Notes under the pieces: generated by a model | What the model was told of the DNA's origin: nothing | The model's database searches: none | Seen by the model: the letters and a program-made list of their open reading frames with translations, nothing else | Shown here: positions 32,382 to 41,306 of the stretch, piece by piece | Layout: each line of letters opens with the position of its first letter | Position numbering within the stretch: position 1 is the stretch's first letter | Translations under genes and position numbers: made by a program | Source of the DNA: Rhizobium giardinii bv. giardinii H152 | GTDB lineage: Bacteria; Pseudomonadota; Alphaproteobacteria; Rhizobiales; Rhizobiaceae | Assembly (NCBI RefSeq): GCF_000379605.1 | Contig: NZ_KB902591.1 | Coordinates: forward strand, 1 to 49,797 | Length of the DNA stretch: 49,797 bases | Reading direction: 5' to 3'

Positions 32382-32828
32382 TTACTTCGTGAATTTTCGC
32401 GCCACCCAGGAATAGCCATCCTCGATATAGTGGACCGGCTTTGTCACGGCGTCGCGCAGCCTGGAGGTATCGGGCAGGGCGCCGGAAATCATCGCCAATG
32501 TCCGGCGCGGCAGGCTCGGTTGTTGCTGTTCGGCCAAGGGTGGTGTCGGAACGGGATCCGGGTTTGCCACATGGCCTTGATCGAGCGCTGCTTGAGCCGC
32601 GGGCAAGGGGGCGGGATCCTGCACCTTTGCCATCTGCTCGCCGGACCTTTCGCAGACGGCGACGATCACCGGGTAGTTGCTGTTGGAAAACTTCGGCAGC
32701 TGCTTCTGCGATTCGGCATCGCAGATCGCAACGGTCTCCCAGGTGCCGTGCACAGTCGATACGTAGTGGCACTGGCTGACACTGTCATCGCAGCCGAGGA
32801 TTGTCATGACGATCAGGGCAGGAACCAT
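32382..32828 (-). CDS. small lipoprotein, hypothetical
   Basis: The 148-residue protein starts with a short lipoprotein signal peptide and lipobox (VMTILGC, Cys at residue 13), so it is probably lipid-anchored in the cell envelope. The mature part has five further cysteines in the first half (QCHYV, ICDAES, VCERS) and a proline/glutamine-rich linker, then RRTLAMISGALPDTSRLRD and VHYIEDGYSWVARKFTK. No family recognised. GGAGACC upstream of the ATG is a fair ribosome-binding site. It lies 4 bp after the reductase stop on the opposite strand. Confidence 0.6.
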   Translation of the reverse strand: MVPALIVMTILGCDDSVSQCHYVSTVHGTWETVAICDAESQKQLPKFSNSNYPVIVAVCERSGEQMAKVQDPAPLPAAQAALDQGHVANPDPVPTPPLAEQQQPSLPRRTLAMISGALPDTSRLRDAVTKPVHYIEDGYSWVARKFTK

Positions 32829-33077
32829 CGCGAATAGGTCTCCAGTTCGATTTCGGCATCAGCCGCCAAGGGCTCGATTCGTGTTTCGCTGACGTAACGG
32901 TCGGTTTGCCCCGGAAGTAAGGCAGGCCGGAAAAATCTTCGAAACAAATTGTTTCCGCGCGTTTCGGGGGGTGAGCGACGGTTGTCGCCATGCGAAAATT
33001 GCCGTCTGTTCGTTGGCGCAAGCTGCTCGTAGTATCGACTTAGCGGAATGAATCGATCTGTGAAGGAATACCGCCAA

Positions 33078-33536
33078 GTGACCGTCGTCATTGCAAAAGA
33101 ACCGCCCCGCCAGCTTGGCGTGCTGAGCTTGCTTGAACAATCAGACGCCTATGCGCAATCGATCTACCCGGCCGAAAGCAATCATATGGTCGATGTGTCG
33201 GCGCTGGAAAAACCGTCGGTGGCCTTCTTCGTGGCGCGGCATGAGGGCGAGGTGGTCGGCTGCTGCGCGCTGGTGGATGCCGGCGACGGCAGCGCCGAGA
33301 TCAAGCGCATGTTCGTCGATCCGAAAGCGCGTGGCTTGAAAATCGGCCGCAAACTCTTGGAGACGATCGAGAGCCATGGCCGCGGTGCCGGCCTGTCGGC
33401 CATCCGGCTCGAAACCGGTATCTATCAACCCGAGGCCATCAGCCTCTACCGGACTGCCGGCTACGTCGATATCGGTCCGTTCGGCGCCTACCAGCCCGAT
33501 CCGCTCAGCCTGTTCATGGAAAAGACGATTGGCTGA
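33078..33536 (+). CDS. GNAT-family N-acetyltransferase
   Basis: This 152-residue GNAT protein shows the fold's signature: strands FFVARHEGEVVGCCALVD, then RMFVDPKARGLKIGRKLLETIE (acetyl-CoA pyrophosphate loop, R/Q-x-x-G-x-G/A type) and IRLETGIYQPEAISLYRTAGY. It acetylates an unknown amine or amino acid. GTG 33078, with AAGGAA 9 bp upstream, is preferred to ATG 33048. It is convergent with parE, separated by a symmetric hairpin at 33554. Confidence 0.92.
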   Translation: MTVVIAKEPPRQLGVLSLLEQSDAYAQSIYPAESNHMVDVSALEKPSVAFFVARHEGEVVGCCALVDAGDGSAEIKRMFVDPKARGLKIGRKLLETIESHGRGAGLSAIRLETGIYQPEAISLYRTAGYVDIGPFGAYQPDPLSLFMEKTIG

Positions 33537-33553
33537 CGCAGCGTCAGCCGAAA

Positions 33554-33575
33554 CAACGAAAAATCCTTTTCGTTG
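33554..33575. terminator. hairpin between GNAT gene and parE
   Basis: CAACGAAAA and TTTTCGTTG form a 9-bp stem around ATCC. A-rich and T-rich arms give a weak U-tract in either direction, so it can end both convergent transcripts. Confidence 0.65.
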
Positions 33576-33638
33576 CGTAAGTTAGAGCAGAAACCTCAAT
33601 CAGCTCGACAGCCTTTTGAATCAAGCTGGCAGGCGCCG

Positions 33639-35714
33639 CTAGATATCGAGGTTTTCCACAAACACCGCGCGTTCCTGGATGAAGCGGAAGCGCGCGTCCG
33701 CCTTAGTGCCCATCAGATTGTCGACGGCCTCGCGGGTGCCTTCGAAATCCACCTCGTCGATGGCAACCTTCAGCAGCGTGCGCTTGGCCGGGTCCATGGT
33801 GGTTTCCTTGAGCTGCGCCGGCATCATCTCGCCAAGACCCTTGAAGCGGCCGATCTCGACCTTGCCCCGGCCGTTGAACTCCGTTTCCATCAGTTCCACC
33901 CGATGCGCGTCATCACGGGCATAGAGCGTCTTTGCGCCTTGCGTGATGCGGTACAGCGGCGGCACGGCCAGATACAGGTGCCCGCCACGGATCAGTTCCG
34001 GCATTTCCTGGTAGAAGAAGGTGATCAGCAGCGATGCGATATGGGCGCCGTCGACGTCCGCGTCGGTCATGACGATGACGCGCTCGTAGCGCAGATCTTC
34101 CTCGCGGTATTTGCTGCGGGTGCCGCAGCCGAGCGCCTGGATCAGATCGGCAATCTGCTGGTTCGCGCCGAGCTTTTCGCGGCCGGCGCTGGCAACGTTG
34201 AGGATCTTGCCGCGCAGTGGCAGGATCGCCTGGTTGGCGCGGTTGCGCGCCTGCTTAGCCGAGCCGCCGGCCGAATCACCTTCGACGATGAAGAGTTCGG
34301 CGCCCTCGGCCGAATTCTGCGAGCAGTCGGCAAGCTTGCCCGGCAGGCGCAGCTTGCGCACGGCGGTCTTGCGGCTGACTTCCTTTTCCTTGCGGCGGCG
34401 CACGCGCTCGTCGGCGCGCTCGATCACCCATTCGAGCAGCTTTGCTGCTTCCTGCGGGTTGTCGGCGAGGAAATGGTCGAACGGGTCGCGCAGCGCGTTC
34501 TCGACGATACGCTGGGCTTCGACGGTCGCCAGCTTGTCCTTGGTCTGGCCGACGAATTCCGGCTCGCGGATGAAGACCGACAGCATGCCGGCGGCCGAAA
34601 TCATCACGTCTTCGGTGGTGATGATCGCCGCCCGCTTGTTCTGCGTCAGTTCTGCGTAGGCCTTGAGCCCCTTGGTCAGCGCGATGCGGAAGCCGGCCTC
34701 ATGCGTGCCGCCTTCGGGCGTCGGGATGGTGTTGCAGTAGGAATGCACGACGCTGTCGCCGCCATACCAGGTGACGGCCCATTCCAGCGCCCCATGGCCG
34801 CCGGTCTTTTCGGTCTTGCCGGCAAAGATTTCGCGCGTGACCGTGAATTCCTTGCCCATCGTCGCCTGGAGATAATCCTTCAGGCCGCCGGGGAAGTGGA
34901 AGACCGCCTTTTCCGGCGTCTCCGTGCCTTCGATCAGCGAGGGATCGCAGGACCAGCGGATTTCGACGCCGCCGAACAGATAGGCCTTGGAGCGGGCCAT
35001 GCGAAACAGCCGGGCCGGATCGAACTTGGCATGCGCGCCGAAGATCTCCGGGTCCGGATGAAAGCGCACCTTGGTGCCGCGCCGGTTCTGGATATCGCCG
35101 AGCTCCTCCAGTCCGCCCTGCGGGATGCCGCGCGAAAAGCGCTGGCGGTAGAGTTTGCGGTTGCGGGCAACCTCGACTTCGAGAATATCGGACAGCGCGT
35201 TGACGACGGAGACGCCGACGCCGTGCAGACCGCCGGAGGTCTCGTAGACCTTGCTGTCGAACTTGCCGCCCGCATGCAGCACTGTCATGATCACTTCCAG
35301 CGTCGACTTGCCCGGAAATTTCGGGTGGTTTTCGACCGGAATGCCGCGGCCGTTGTCGGTGACGGAGAGGCAGCCTTCCGCATCGAGATAGACGTCGATG
35401 AAGTTCGCGTGCCCCGCTACCGCCTCGTCCATCGAGTTGTCGATGACTTCGGCGAACAGATGGTGCAGTGCCTTTTCATCCGTGCCGCCGATATACATGC
35501 CCGGACGGCGGCGCACCGGCTCCAGCCCCTCGAGCACCTCGATGGCCGATGCATTGTAGTCGCCATTGTCTGTTTTCAGGGCAGGCGTCGCATTGGTACG
35601 CTTTTCGGCAGCCGGCTGAGCAACGGCCGGCGCAACCGGCTTCGGCACGACGGGTTCGATCGCGGGCCTGGGTTTCTCGGGAAATGCTGAAAAGAGATCG
35701 TTGCTATCGGTCAT
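33639..35714 (-). CDS. parE: DNA topoisomerase IV subunit B
   Basis: This is the ATPase subunit of topoisomerase IV, which decatenates daughter chromosomes. It has 691 residues. The GHKL ATPase domain shows EVIDNSMDEAVAGHAN, TDNGRGIP and YETSGGLHGVGVSVVNALS. The TOPRIM domain shows LFIVEGDSAGGSAKQARNR, PLRGKILNV and the acidic MTDADVDGAHI. The C-terminal tail with RFIQERAVFVENLDI is typical of ParE. The GyrB alternative is excluded by length and by the ParE-like PLRGKILNVA region, and by the lack of a GyrB insert. A proline/alanine-rich N-terminus of about 45 residues precedes the ATPase. A long open frame opposite it is an artefact of codon bias. Confidence 0.97.
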   Translation of the reverse strand: MTDSNDLFSAFPEKPRPAIEPVVPKPVAPAVAQPAAEKRTNATPALKTDNGDYNASAIEVLEGLEPVRRRPGMYIGGTDEKALHHLFAEVIDNSMDEAVAGHANFIDVYLDAEGCLSVTDNGRGIPVENHPKFPGKSTLEVIMTVLHAGGKFDSKVYETSGGLHGVGVSVVNALSDILEVEVARNRKLYRQRFSRGIPQGGLEELGDIQNRRGTKVRFHPDPEIFGAHAKFDPARLFRMARSKAYLFGGVEIRWSCDPSLIEGTETPEKAVFHFPGGLKDYLQATMGKEFTVTREIFAGKTEKTGGHGALEWAVTWYGGDSVVHSYCNTIPTPEGGTHEAGFRIALTKGLKAYAELTQNKRAAIITTEDVMISAAGMLSVFIREPEFVGQTKDKLATVEAQRIVENALRDPFDHFLADNPQEAAKLLEWVIERADERVRRRKEKEVSRKTAVRKLRLPGKLADCSQNSAEGAELFIVEGDSAGGSAKQARNRANQAILPLRGKILNVASAGREKLGANQQIADLIQALGCGTRSKYREEDLRYERVIVMTDADVDGAHIASLLITFFYQEMPELIRGGHLYLAVPPLYRITQGAKTLYARDDAHRVELMETEFNGRGKVEIGRFKGLGEMMPAQLKETTMDPAKRTLLKVAIDEVDFEGTREAVDNLMGTKADARFRFIQERAVFVENLDI

Positions 35715-35956
35715 TGGCTGTTCAGAGGTCTTTCCGTGGTGAGGCTTTTCGCACGATCAAGGTTGCGGACGAAGCCGCCATGAATGTCTCGCGCGAATCG
35801 CCGGAATTCTGCCAGACTCTTGGCGTCAGAGCGACCAACACGCCATGCTGTTCAGCCGGATGCCCGCAAATACACCGATTGCGCCTTCAATAGCGCCAAC
35901 TGTTGCGTTGCGGAAGGCCAGATGGCAAGGCTTGGACCAAAAGAGGAACATCCCGA

Positions 35957-36841
35957 ATGCACCTGTCCACAGCTCATTTGATTTTTCGTGGCCTTCTGGC
36001 CTGCGCCGTAATGGTCGCTTCGTCTTTTCCAGCTGCGGCCGCACAGCTGCAGCCCTTCAAGGATGAGCTGTTTTCCTATGGCACGGTCCTCGAAACGGCG
36101 GATGGCGGCGATTATCGCGTCGTCGACTATCAGGAGATGCGTGACATCAACGGCCGGGATCAGGTCCCCGAACGCCGGGCAAAACGCGCCTATGTATCGC
36201 TCGGCGTGAAAAGCGAGCAGGTCAACGAGACGATCGATGCCGCAGGGCGACCGCTCGACATCACCCGTGTCGGTCGCGGGCAGGGGGCGGCATTCGCGGT
36301 GATCTTTATCCATGGCCGTGGCGGCGACCGGCGCCTCGGGGCCAACGACTGGTCCTTCGGCGGCAATTTCAACCGGCTGAAGAACCTCGCCGTCGAAAAC
36401 GGCGGCGTCTATTACGCGCCAAGCGTTCGATCCTTCGACGATGCAGGCGTGGCCGATGTAGCGGGACTGATCGCCTATGCGCAGCGTCAGTCCCCTGGCC
36501 GACCGCTGGTGCTGGCCTGCGCCTCGATGGGGAGTTTCATCTGCTGGGGCATGACCCGCAATCCTCAGGCGGTCGCCGCCCTCAAAGGCATGATGATCAT
36601 GGGCGGCCCCACGGACCCGACTTTCCGCAACAGTGCCGCCTACAAGGCGAAGCTGCCGCTGTTCTTCAGCCACGGCAGCGCCGACAGCGTCTACGCCGCA
36701 GCCGATCAGGTCGCGCTCTATCGATCGCTGAAGGCGGCGGGCTATCCGAGCCGTTTCGTCCTGTTCCAGACCGGATCACACGGTACGCCGGTTCGCATGA
36801 CGGATTGGCGCGATGCTCTGAACTGGATCGGACTCGATTGA
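35957..36841 (+). CDS. secreted alpha/beta hydrolase
   Basis: This 294-residue protein has a signal peptide (IFRGLLACAVMVASSFPAAA, cleavage after about residue 31). The hydrolase core shows FIHGRGGDRRLG (oxyanion region), the nucleophile ACASMGSFICWG (C-A-S-M-G around the serine), SHGSADSVYAAADQVALY (acid) and GSHGTPVR (histidine). It resembles phospholipase/carboxylesterase-type hydrolases in the periplasm, but the substrate is unknown. ATG 35957 has GAGGAAC upstream. The polyprenyl-pentose operon begins 129 bp after its stop. It could belong to the same transcript, but the gap probably holds a promoter. Confidence 0.85.
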   Translation: MHLSTAHLIFRGLLACAVMVASSFPAAAAQLQPFKDELFSYGTVLETADGGDYRVVDYQEMRDINGRDQVPERRAKRAYVSLGVKSEQVNETIDAAGRPLDITRVGRGQGAAFAVIFIHGRGGDRRLGANDWSFGGNFNRLKNLAVENGGVYYAPSVRSFDDAGVADVAGLIAYAQRQSPGRPLVLACASMGSFICWGMTRNPQAVAALKGMMIMGGPTDPTFRNSAAYKAKLPLFFSHGSADSVYAAADQVALYRSLKAAGYPSRFVLFQTGSHGTPVRMTDWRDALNWIGLD

Positions 36842-36970
36842 ATTCTCTGTAATTATATCGAGAATCGTTAACCACCGAAGTAGATTGATACTCGTGAAGC
36901 GTGCACCGTTTGCTTTTCTTAAAGCTGATCATGGGACTGTCGCCGGCACGTATTCTCGGGGTTTTATCTT

Positions 36971-38413
36971 ATGGATGCTCGCACTGAAGCACGGCATATT
37001 CCGCTGTGCGTCGATCTTGACGGCACGTTGCTTGCCGCCGACACGCTCTGGGAGGGCGTGGCGATCGTTCTTCTGCGCAATCCGCTGATGTTCTTTGCCG
37101 TGCTTTATTGGATGGCCAAGGGCAAGGCCCGGCTGAAACACGAAATCGCCGCCCGCTCCGGGCGCCAGGCTGCCGATTGGCCGTATCGCCAAGCCGTGCT
37201 CATGCGCCTGGAGCGCGAGCGTGAAACCGGCCGTCAGATCATCCTGGTGACCGGCGCGGCCAAAAGCGTTGCCCTGGGGGTTGCCGCCCATGCCGGTGTC
37301 TTTTCCTCCGTTCTTCACAGCTCGCCCGAGGTCAACCTCACCGCCGGTCGTAAACGCGAAAAACTGGTCGAACAGTTCGGTGAAGGCGGGTTCGACTATA
37401 TGGGCAACAGTCGCGACGATGTGCCGGTGTTCGACGCGGCCCGCAAGGCGATCGTCGTGGCACCGGATGCAGCGGCTGAGAGATGGCGCCGTGCCCATGA
37501 TGCCGAGCGGCTGGATATCGGCAAAACGAGCCGTCTCGCCGCCTTGAAATCGATCCGCGTGCATCAGTGGGCGAAGAACGTGCTGATCGGCGTGCCGATG
37601 GTGCTCAATCACGACATCCTGCATCTCAATGCGGTGATCAATGTGATCCTTGCCTTCTTTGCCTTCAGTTTTCTTGCCTCCGCTGTCTATGTGATCAACG
37701 ATCTCTCCGATCTTGCCAACGACCGGCGCCACCCGAAGAAGCGCAACAGGCCGCTGGCAAGCGGTCAGATGTCGGTGCCGATGGGGCTGACGATGGCGCT
37801 TTGCCTTGTCCTCGCATCTCTGTCGCTGACGGCTGTGCTGCCCTATGATTTCGCGCTCGTGCTTGGGTTTTACGCCGTGGCGACAACCGCCTACACGTTC
37901 GTGCTCAAGCGCAAGCTGCTGGTGGACGTCTTCACGCTGGCGGGCCTTTACACGGTTCGTATCGTTGCCGGTTCCGCCGCCACCGACACGGTGCTATCCT
38001 TCTGGCTCCTGTCCTTCTCGATCTTCTTCTTCCTTAGCCTGGCGCTGGTGAAGCGTTATGTCGAGCTCGACGAATATGATGGACGCGAGGGCAACCAGGT
38101 TCCCGGGCGCGGTTATGTGGCCGTTGATTTCGAAATGGTCGGGCAGGCCGGCGTTTCCTCGGCCTTTGCCGCCGCGCTGGTGCTGGCGCTCTATATCCAC
38201 AGCAAGGAAATGCAGGAGATGTACACGCTGCCCTGGGCATTGTGGCCGCTCTGCCCGCTGGTGCTCTATATGCTCTTGCGTATCTGGATGCTCGCCCGCC
38301 GCCGCATGCTGCACGAGGATCCGGTCGTGTTCATCATGCGCGACTGGCGCAGCCTTGTGACGATGGCGCTGGGCGCCATGCTTATTCTCGCCGGTGCGCT
38401 GGGCTCGCAATGA
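36971..38413 (+). CDS. HAD phosphatase fused to decaprenyl-phosphate phosphoribosyltransferase-like (UbiA) prenyltransferase
   Basis: This 480-residue protein has two parts. Residues 1-180 are a HAD hydrolase: motif I VDLDGTL (D15, D17), motif II VTGA, and motif IV GNSRDDVP (D149/D150). Residues 185-480 are a membrane prenyltransferase of the DPPR-synthase branch of UbiA: RVHQWAKNVL, the Mg-binding YVINDLSDLANDRRHPKKRN (N243, D244, D247, D251), KRKLLVDVFTLAGLYTVRI and WLLSFSIFFFLSLALVKRY. In mycobacteria Rv3806c makes decaprenyl-P-5-phosphoribose from PRPP, and a separate phosphatase then removes the 5-phosphate; here both activities sit in one chain. The stop overlaps the next start (ATGA). 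Members of this fusion type are known, but the pathway context here is unusual. Confidence 0.9.
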   Translation: MDARTEARHIPLCVDLDGTLLAADTLWEGVAIVLLRNPLMFFAVLYWMAKGKARLKHEIAARSGRQAADWPYRQAVLMRLERERETGRQIILVTGAAKSVALGVAAHAGVFSSVLHSSPEVNLTAGRKREKLVEQFGEGGFDYMGNSRDDVPVFDAARKAIVVAPDAAAERWRRAHDAERLDIGKTSRLAALKSIRVHQWAKNVLIGVPMVLNHDILHLNAVINVILAFFAFSFLASAVYVINDLSDLANDRRHPKKRNRPLASGQMSVPMGLTMALCLVLASLSLTAVLPYDFALVLGFYAVATTAYTFVLKRKLLVDVFTLAGLYTVRIVAGSAATDTVLSFWLLSFSIFFFLSLALVKRYVELDEYDGREGNQVPGRGYVAVDFEMVGQAGVSSAFAAALVLALYIHSKEMQEMYTLPWALWPLCPLVLYMLLRIWMLARRRMLHEDPVVFIMRDWRSLVTMALGAMLILAGALGSQ

Positions 38414-39732
38414 CAGATGGTGCATTCGACAGCTGGGGGCGGATCGACTGCCGTCCCCGCCAAAGCATCTCGCCGGACGCCTATGAAAACCTGCGGGACA
38501 AGGCGGCCCCCGGCGCCTTTCTGCCCTTCGGCAATGGCCGCTCCTACGGTGACAGCTGCCACAATGACCAGGGCACCTTGATCGACGGTCGCATGCGCAG
38601 CCGCATCCTCGGCTTCGATCCGGGGACCGGCATTGTCTCGTGCGACGCGGGCGTCACGCTTCATGCCATCCTCGAACGGGCGATCCCGCACCGCTTCTTC
38701 CTGCCGGTGACGCCAGGCACCGCCGCGGTGACGGTGGCCGGCGCGGTTGCCAACGACGTTCACGGCAAGAATCACCACGCGCGCGGCACCTTCGGCAAAC
38801 ATGTGCTGCGGCTGACGCTGCTGCGCTCGACCGGCGAATTGCTGACGTGTTCGGCAACGGAAAATCCCGAGCTGTTTCACGCCACGATCGGCGGCATGGG
38901 GCTGACCGGGCTGATCCTGTCCGTCGATCTGCAACTGATGAAGGTTCCGTCCGCCCATATCCAGCAGCACACGATCCGCTTCGACCGGCTGGAGGACTAT
39001 TTCGGCATGGTCGAGCAGGTGGATGCCGAGCATGAGTATTCGGTCGCCTGGATCGACCAGCTGGCAACGGGAAAACGCGCGGGCAGGGGCGTGCTGCTTG
39101 CCGGCGACCACGCCGATGCGTCCTGCGAATTTCCCGACATGCCGCGCTCCGCAAAACTCTCGGTTCCGTTTTCACCGCCGTTCAACCTCTTGAACCGGTT
39201 CACGCTGAAGGCGTTCAACGAAGTCTACTTCCGCAAGGAAAAACGCGGCGAGACGGTGACCACCGTCAAGTGGCCCGGCTATTTCCACCCGCTGGACGCC
39301 ATCGGCCAATGGAACCTGCTCTATGGACCGAAAGGCCTCTACCAGCACCAGAGCGTCTATCCGGCGGACAATGCGCCGGAGATCACGGCCCGGTTGATGG
39401 AAGCGGCGCGTCAGGCCGGCCATGCATCATTCCTCACCGTTTTGAAGAAGTTCGGCGAGCAACGGTCGCCAGCGCTTTTTTCGTTTCCGCGACCCGGTTT
39501 TACGCTGACGCTGGATTTCGCCAATCAGGGTGAACCGACCCTTAAGCTCCTCGACAGGCTCGATGCCATCGTGATTGAGGCCGGCGGTGCGATCAATCCC
39601 TACAAGGATGCCCGCATGAGCCCGCAAACCTTTGATTCTTCTTTCCCGCAGTGGCGAAAACTGGAAGCGCTGCGCGATCCGGTCATGGTCTCGAATTTCT
39701 GGAAGAGAACCGCTTTGGCTTTGCCGAAATGA
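38410..39732 (+). CDS. DprE1-like FAD-dependent oxidoreductase
   Basis: This 440-residue flavoenzyme resembles DprE1, which oxidises decaprenyl-P-ribose to the 2'-keto sugar. It has FAD-binding FGNGRSYGDSC (residues 40-50) and the strongly conserved GAVANDVHGKNHH (family GGAIAxDIHGKNHH). DprE1's active lysine is matched by K399 in NPYKDARM (Mtb AKDSR). The cysteine that benzothiazinones attack in DprE1 is threonine here (T367 in PGFTLTLDF), if my eye alignment is right. Start overlaps the upstream stop by 4 bp, so it is co-translated with the DPPR-synthase-like enzyme, consistent with the pathway. Confidence 0.92.
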   Translation: MTDGAFDSWGRIDCRPRQSISPDAYENLRDKAAPGAFLPFGNGRSYGDSCHNDQGTLIDGRMRSRILGFDPGTGIVSCDAGVTLHAILERAIPHRFFLPVTPGTAAVTVAGAVANDVHGKNHHARGTFGKHVLRLTLLRSTGELLTCSATENPELFHATIGGMGLTGLILSVDLQLMKVPSAHIQQHTIRFDRLEDYFGMVEQVDAEHEYSVAWIDQLATGKRAGRGVLLAGDHADASCEFPDMPRSAKLSVPFSPPFNLLNRFTLKAFNEVYFRKEKRGETVTTVKWPGYFHPLDAIGQWNLLYGPKGLYQHQSVYPADNAPEITARLMEAARQAGHASFLTVLKKFGEQRSPALFSFPRPGFTLTLDFANQGEPTLKLLDRLDAIVIEAGGAINPYKDARMSPQTFDSSFPQWRKLEALRDPVMVSNFWKRTALALPK

Positions 39733-39826
39733 GAATAGCGACAATTTGAATTAAATAAACACGGGAATTTCACGAAATATACGGCTCTTGCGTGTAGGTA
39801 TCGCGGCGGGAACAGGGAACACCGAC

Positions 39827-40282
39827 ATGAAGTATATCATATTCATTCTCTTCACCGTGCTTACCAATGCCGCCGCGCAGCTCATGTTGAAACAGGGCAT
39901 GCTGTCGCTTGGTCCTTTGAGCTTCACGGCCGATACTTTCATTGCCCGCATCTTCCAGGTGGTTTTCAACCCCTGGGTCTTCGCCGGACTTGCGACCTTC
40001 GTCATTTCGATGGCGTCGCATCTCTACGTCCTGTCGAAGGTTGAACTTTCCTTCGCCTATCCATTCCTCAGCCTCGCCTATGTGGCAGTGGCCGTCTTTG
40101 CCTATTTCGTCTTCCGCGAGGATCTGAACGCCTGGCGTATCGCCGGCATCGCGTTCATCTGTGTCGGAACCGTCCTCATTGCCCAATCCGGTATGTCTGG
40201 GGCAGGCATGTCTTCCCACGACAGCCAGCCGTCGCTTGACGCTGCGGGCGCAACAACAGCAAAAATCGGGAGCGCATCATGA
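39827..40282 (+). CDS. small four-helix membrane protein of the SMR/EamA type (ArnE/ArnF-like)
   Basis: This 151-residue protein has four predicted helices: MKYIIFILFTVLTNAAAQLM, FNPWVFAGLATFVISMASHL, LSFAYPFLSLAYVAVAVFAY and IAGIAFICVGTVLIA. The AAQLMLKQG start resembles ArnE/ArnF, subunits that flip undecaprenyl-P-aminoarabinose, and not EmrE, which needs a glutamate in helix 1. The C-terminal 30 residues are polar. In this operon a flippase for the polyprenyl-P-pentose is a reasonable guess. ATG 39827 has GGGAAC upstream; its stop overlaps the next start. Confidence 0.8.
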   Translation: MKYIIFILFTVLTNAAAQLMLKQGMLSLGPLSFTADTFIARIFQVVFNPWVFAGLATFVISMASHLYVLSKVELSFAYPFLSLAYVAVAVFAYFVFREDLNAWRIAGIAFICVGTVLIAQSGMSGAGMSSHDSQPSLDAAGATTAKIGSAS

Positions 40283-41289
40283 AGCATATCATTTTCGGCG
40301 GTGACGGCTTCGTCGGCCGTCATCTGGCTGAACGGCTCGTGCAGGACGGCGAGGAGGTTGTCGTCGCCGATATCGTCAAATCCGACCTGCCGCACTATGC
40401 CCGCGCCCGTTTCGTGCGCTGCGACGTGACCGATCCGGATGATGTCATGAACGTCGAGATCGGCCAGGATGACATGGTCTACAACATGGCAGCCAAGATG
40501 CTGTCGCCGCTGCAGGTGCGTGCCAAGCGCTGGGAATTTTTCTGGCCGGTGAATTACTACGGCGCCGAAAACATCATGAAGGCGACGGCGAAATCCGGCG
40601 CCAGCCGGCTGGTGCAGTTCACCACCGACATGATCTACGGCCACACCGTGCAATCGCCGCAGACGGAAAATCATCCGGCCAACCCGCTCGGTGAATATGG
40701 TAAGTCGAAATGGGCAACCGAACAGCTCGCCGCCCAATGGCGCAAGCAGGGCATGAACATCTCGATTTTTCGCCCGCGCCTGATTATCGGCCCCGGCCGC
40801 CTCGGCATCCTGGAAAAGCTGTTCAAGCTGATCGACGCAAACCTGCCGGTGCCGATGATCGGTTCGGGCAAGAACCCGTATCAGTTCATCTCGGTGTTCG
40901 ATTGCGCCGAGGCCGCCCGGCTTGCCTGGAAGGGCGGCGTGCCGAACGAGGCCTACAATCTCGGCTCCGACAACCCGCCGTCCGTGCGCAAGCTGCTGGG
41001 CGACCTGATCGTCCATGCGGGCTCCAGGTCGTTCCTGCTGCCGACACCGGCTTTTGCGGTCAAGGCGACGCTCGCGGCGTTCGATTTCATCAACATGCCG
41101 ATCATGGATCCTGAACAGTATCTGATCGCCGACGAGATGTGCATCCGCGAAACCGGCAAGCTGAAGCGCGAGCTTGGCTGGAAGCCGCAGTACAATGACG
41201 GTGCCATGCTGATCGCAGCCTATGACGAATATCGCACCAAGAAGGCCGGCAAGGCCTTCGCACACGCTTCAGCCGTAGCGGCAGAATGA
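40279..41289 (+). CDS. NAD-dependent epimerase/dehydratase-family protein (extended SDR)
   Basis: This 336-residue SDR has the nucleotide loop FGGDGFVGRHLA (residues 6-17), the VVVADI acidic strand end (NAD preference) and catalytic Y140-K144 in GEYGKSKWATE. The TTDMIYG segment (family SSxxVYG) provides the third catalytic residue. It resembles UDP-sugar 4-epimerases and dehydratases. In the operon it may reduce or epimerise the keto-pentose from the DprE1-like enzyme, replacing the missing DprE2-type SDR; alternatively it acts on an unrelated nucleotide sugar. Its start overlaps the small membrane protein stop, and its stop lies 17 bp before the aminotransferase start. Confidence 0.9.
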   Translation: MKHIIFGGDGFVGRHLAERLVQDGEEVVVADIVKSDLPHYARARFVRCDVTDPDDVMNVEIGQDDMVYNMAAKMLSPLQVRAKRWEFFWPVNYYGAENIMKATAKSGASRLVQFTTDMIYGHTVQSPQTENHPANPLGEYGKSKWATEQLAAQWRKQGMNISIFRPRLIIGPGRLGILEKLFKLIDANLPVPMIGSGKNPYQFISVFDCAEAARLAWKGGVPNEAYNLGSDNPPSVRKLLGDLIVHAGSRSFLLPTPAFAVKATLAAFDFINMPIMDPEQYLIADEMCIRETGKLKRELGWKPQYNDGAMLIAAYDEYRTKKAGKAFAHASAVAAE

Positions 41290-41306
41290 ACGAGGGGAAC
41301 ATCGCA

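Noticed and set aside
33573..35690. Open frame of 705 codons on the plus strand opposite parE
   Set aside because: It is the antisense of a certain gene; long antisense frames arise from GC-rich third positions. No ribosome-binding site or family.
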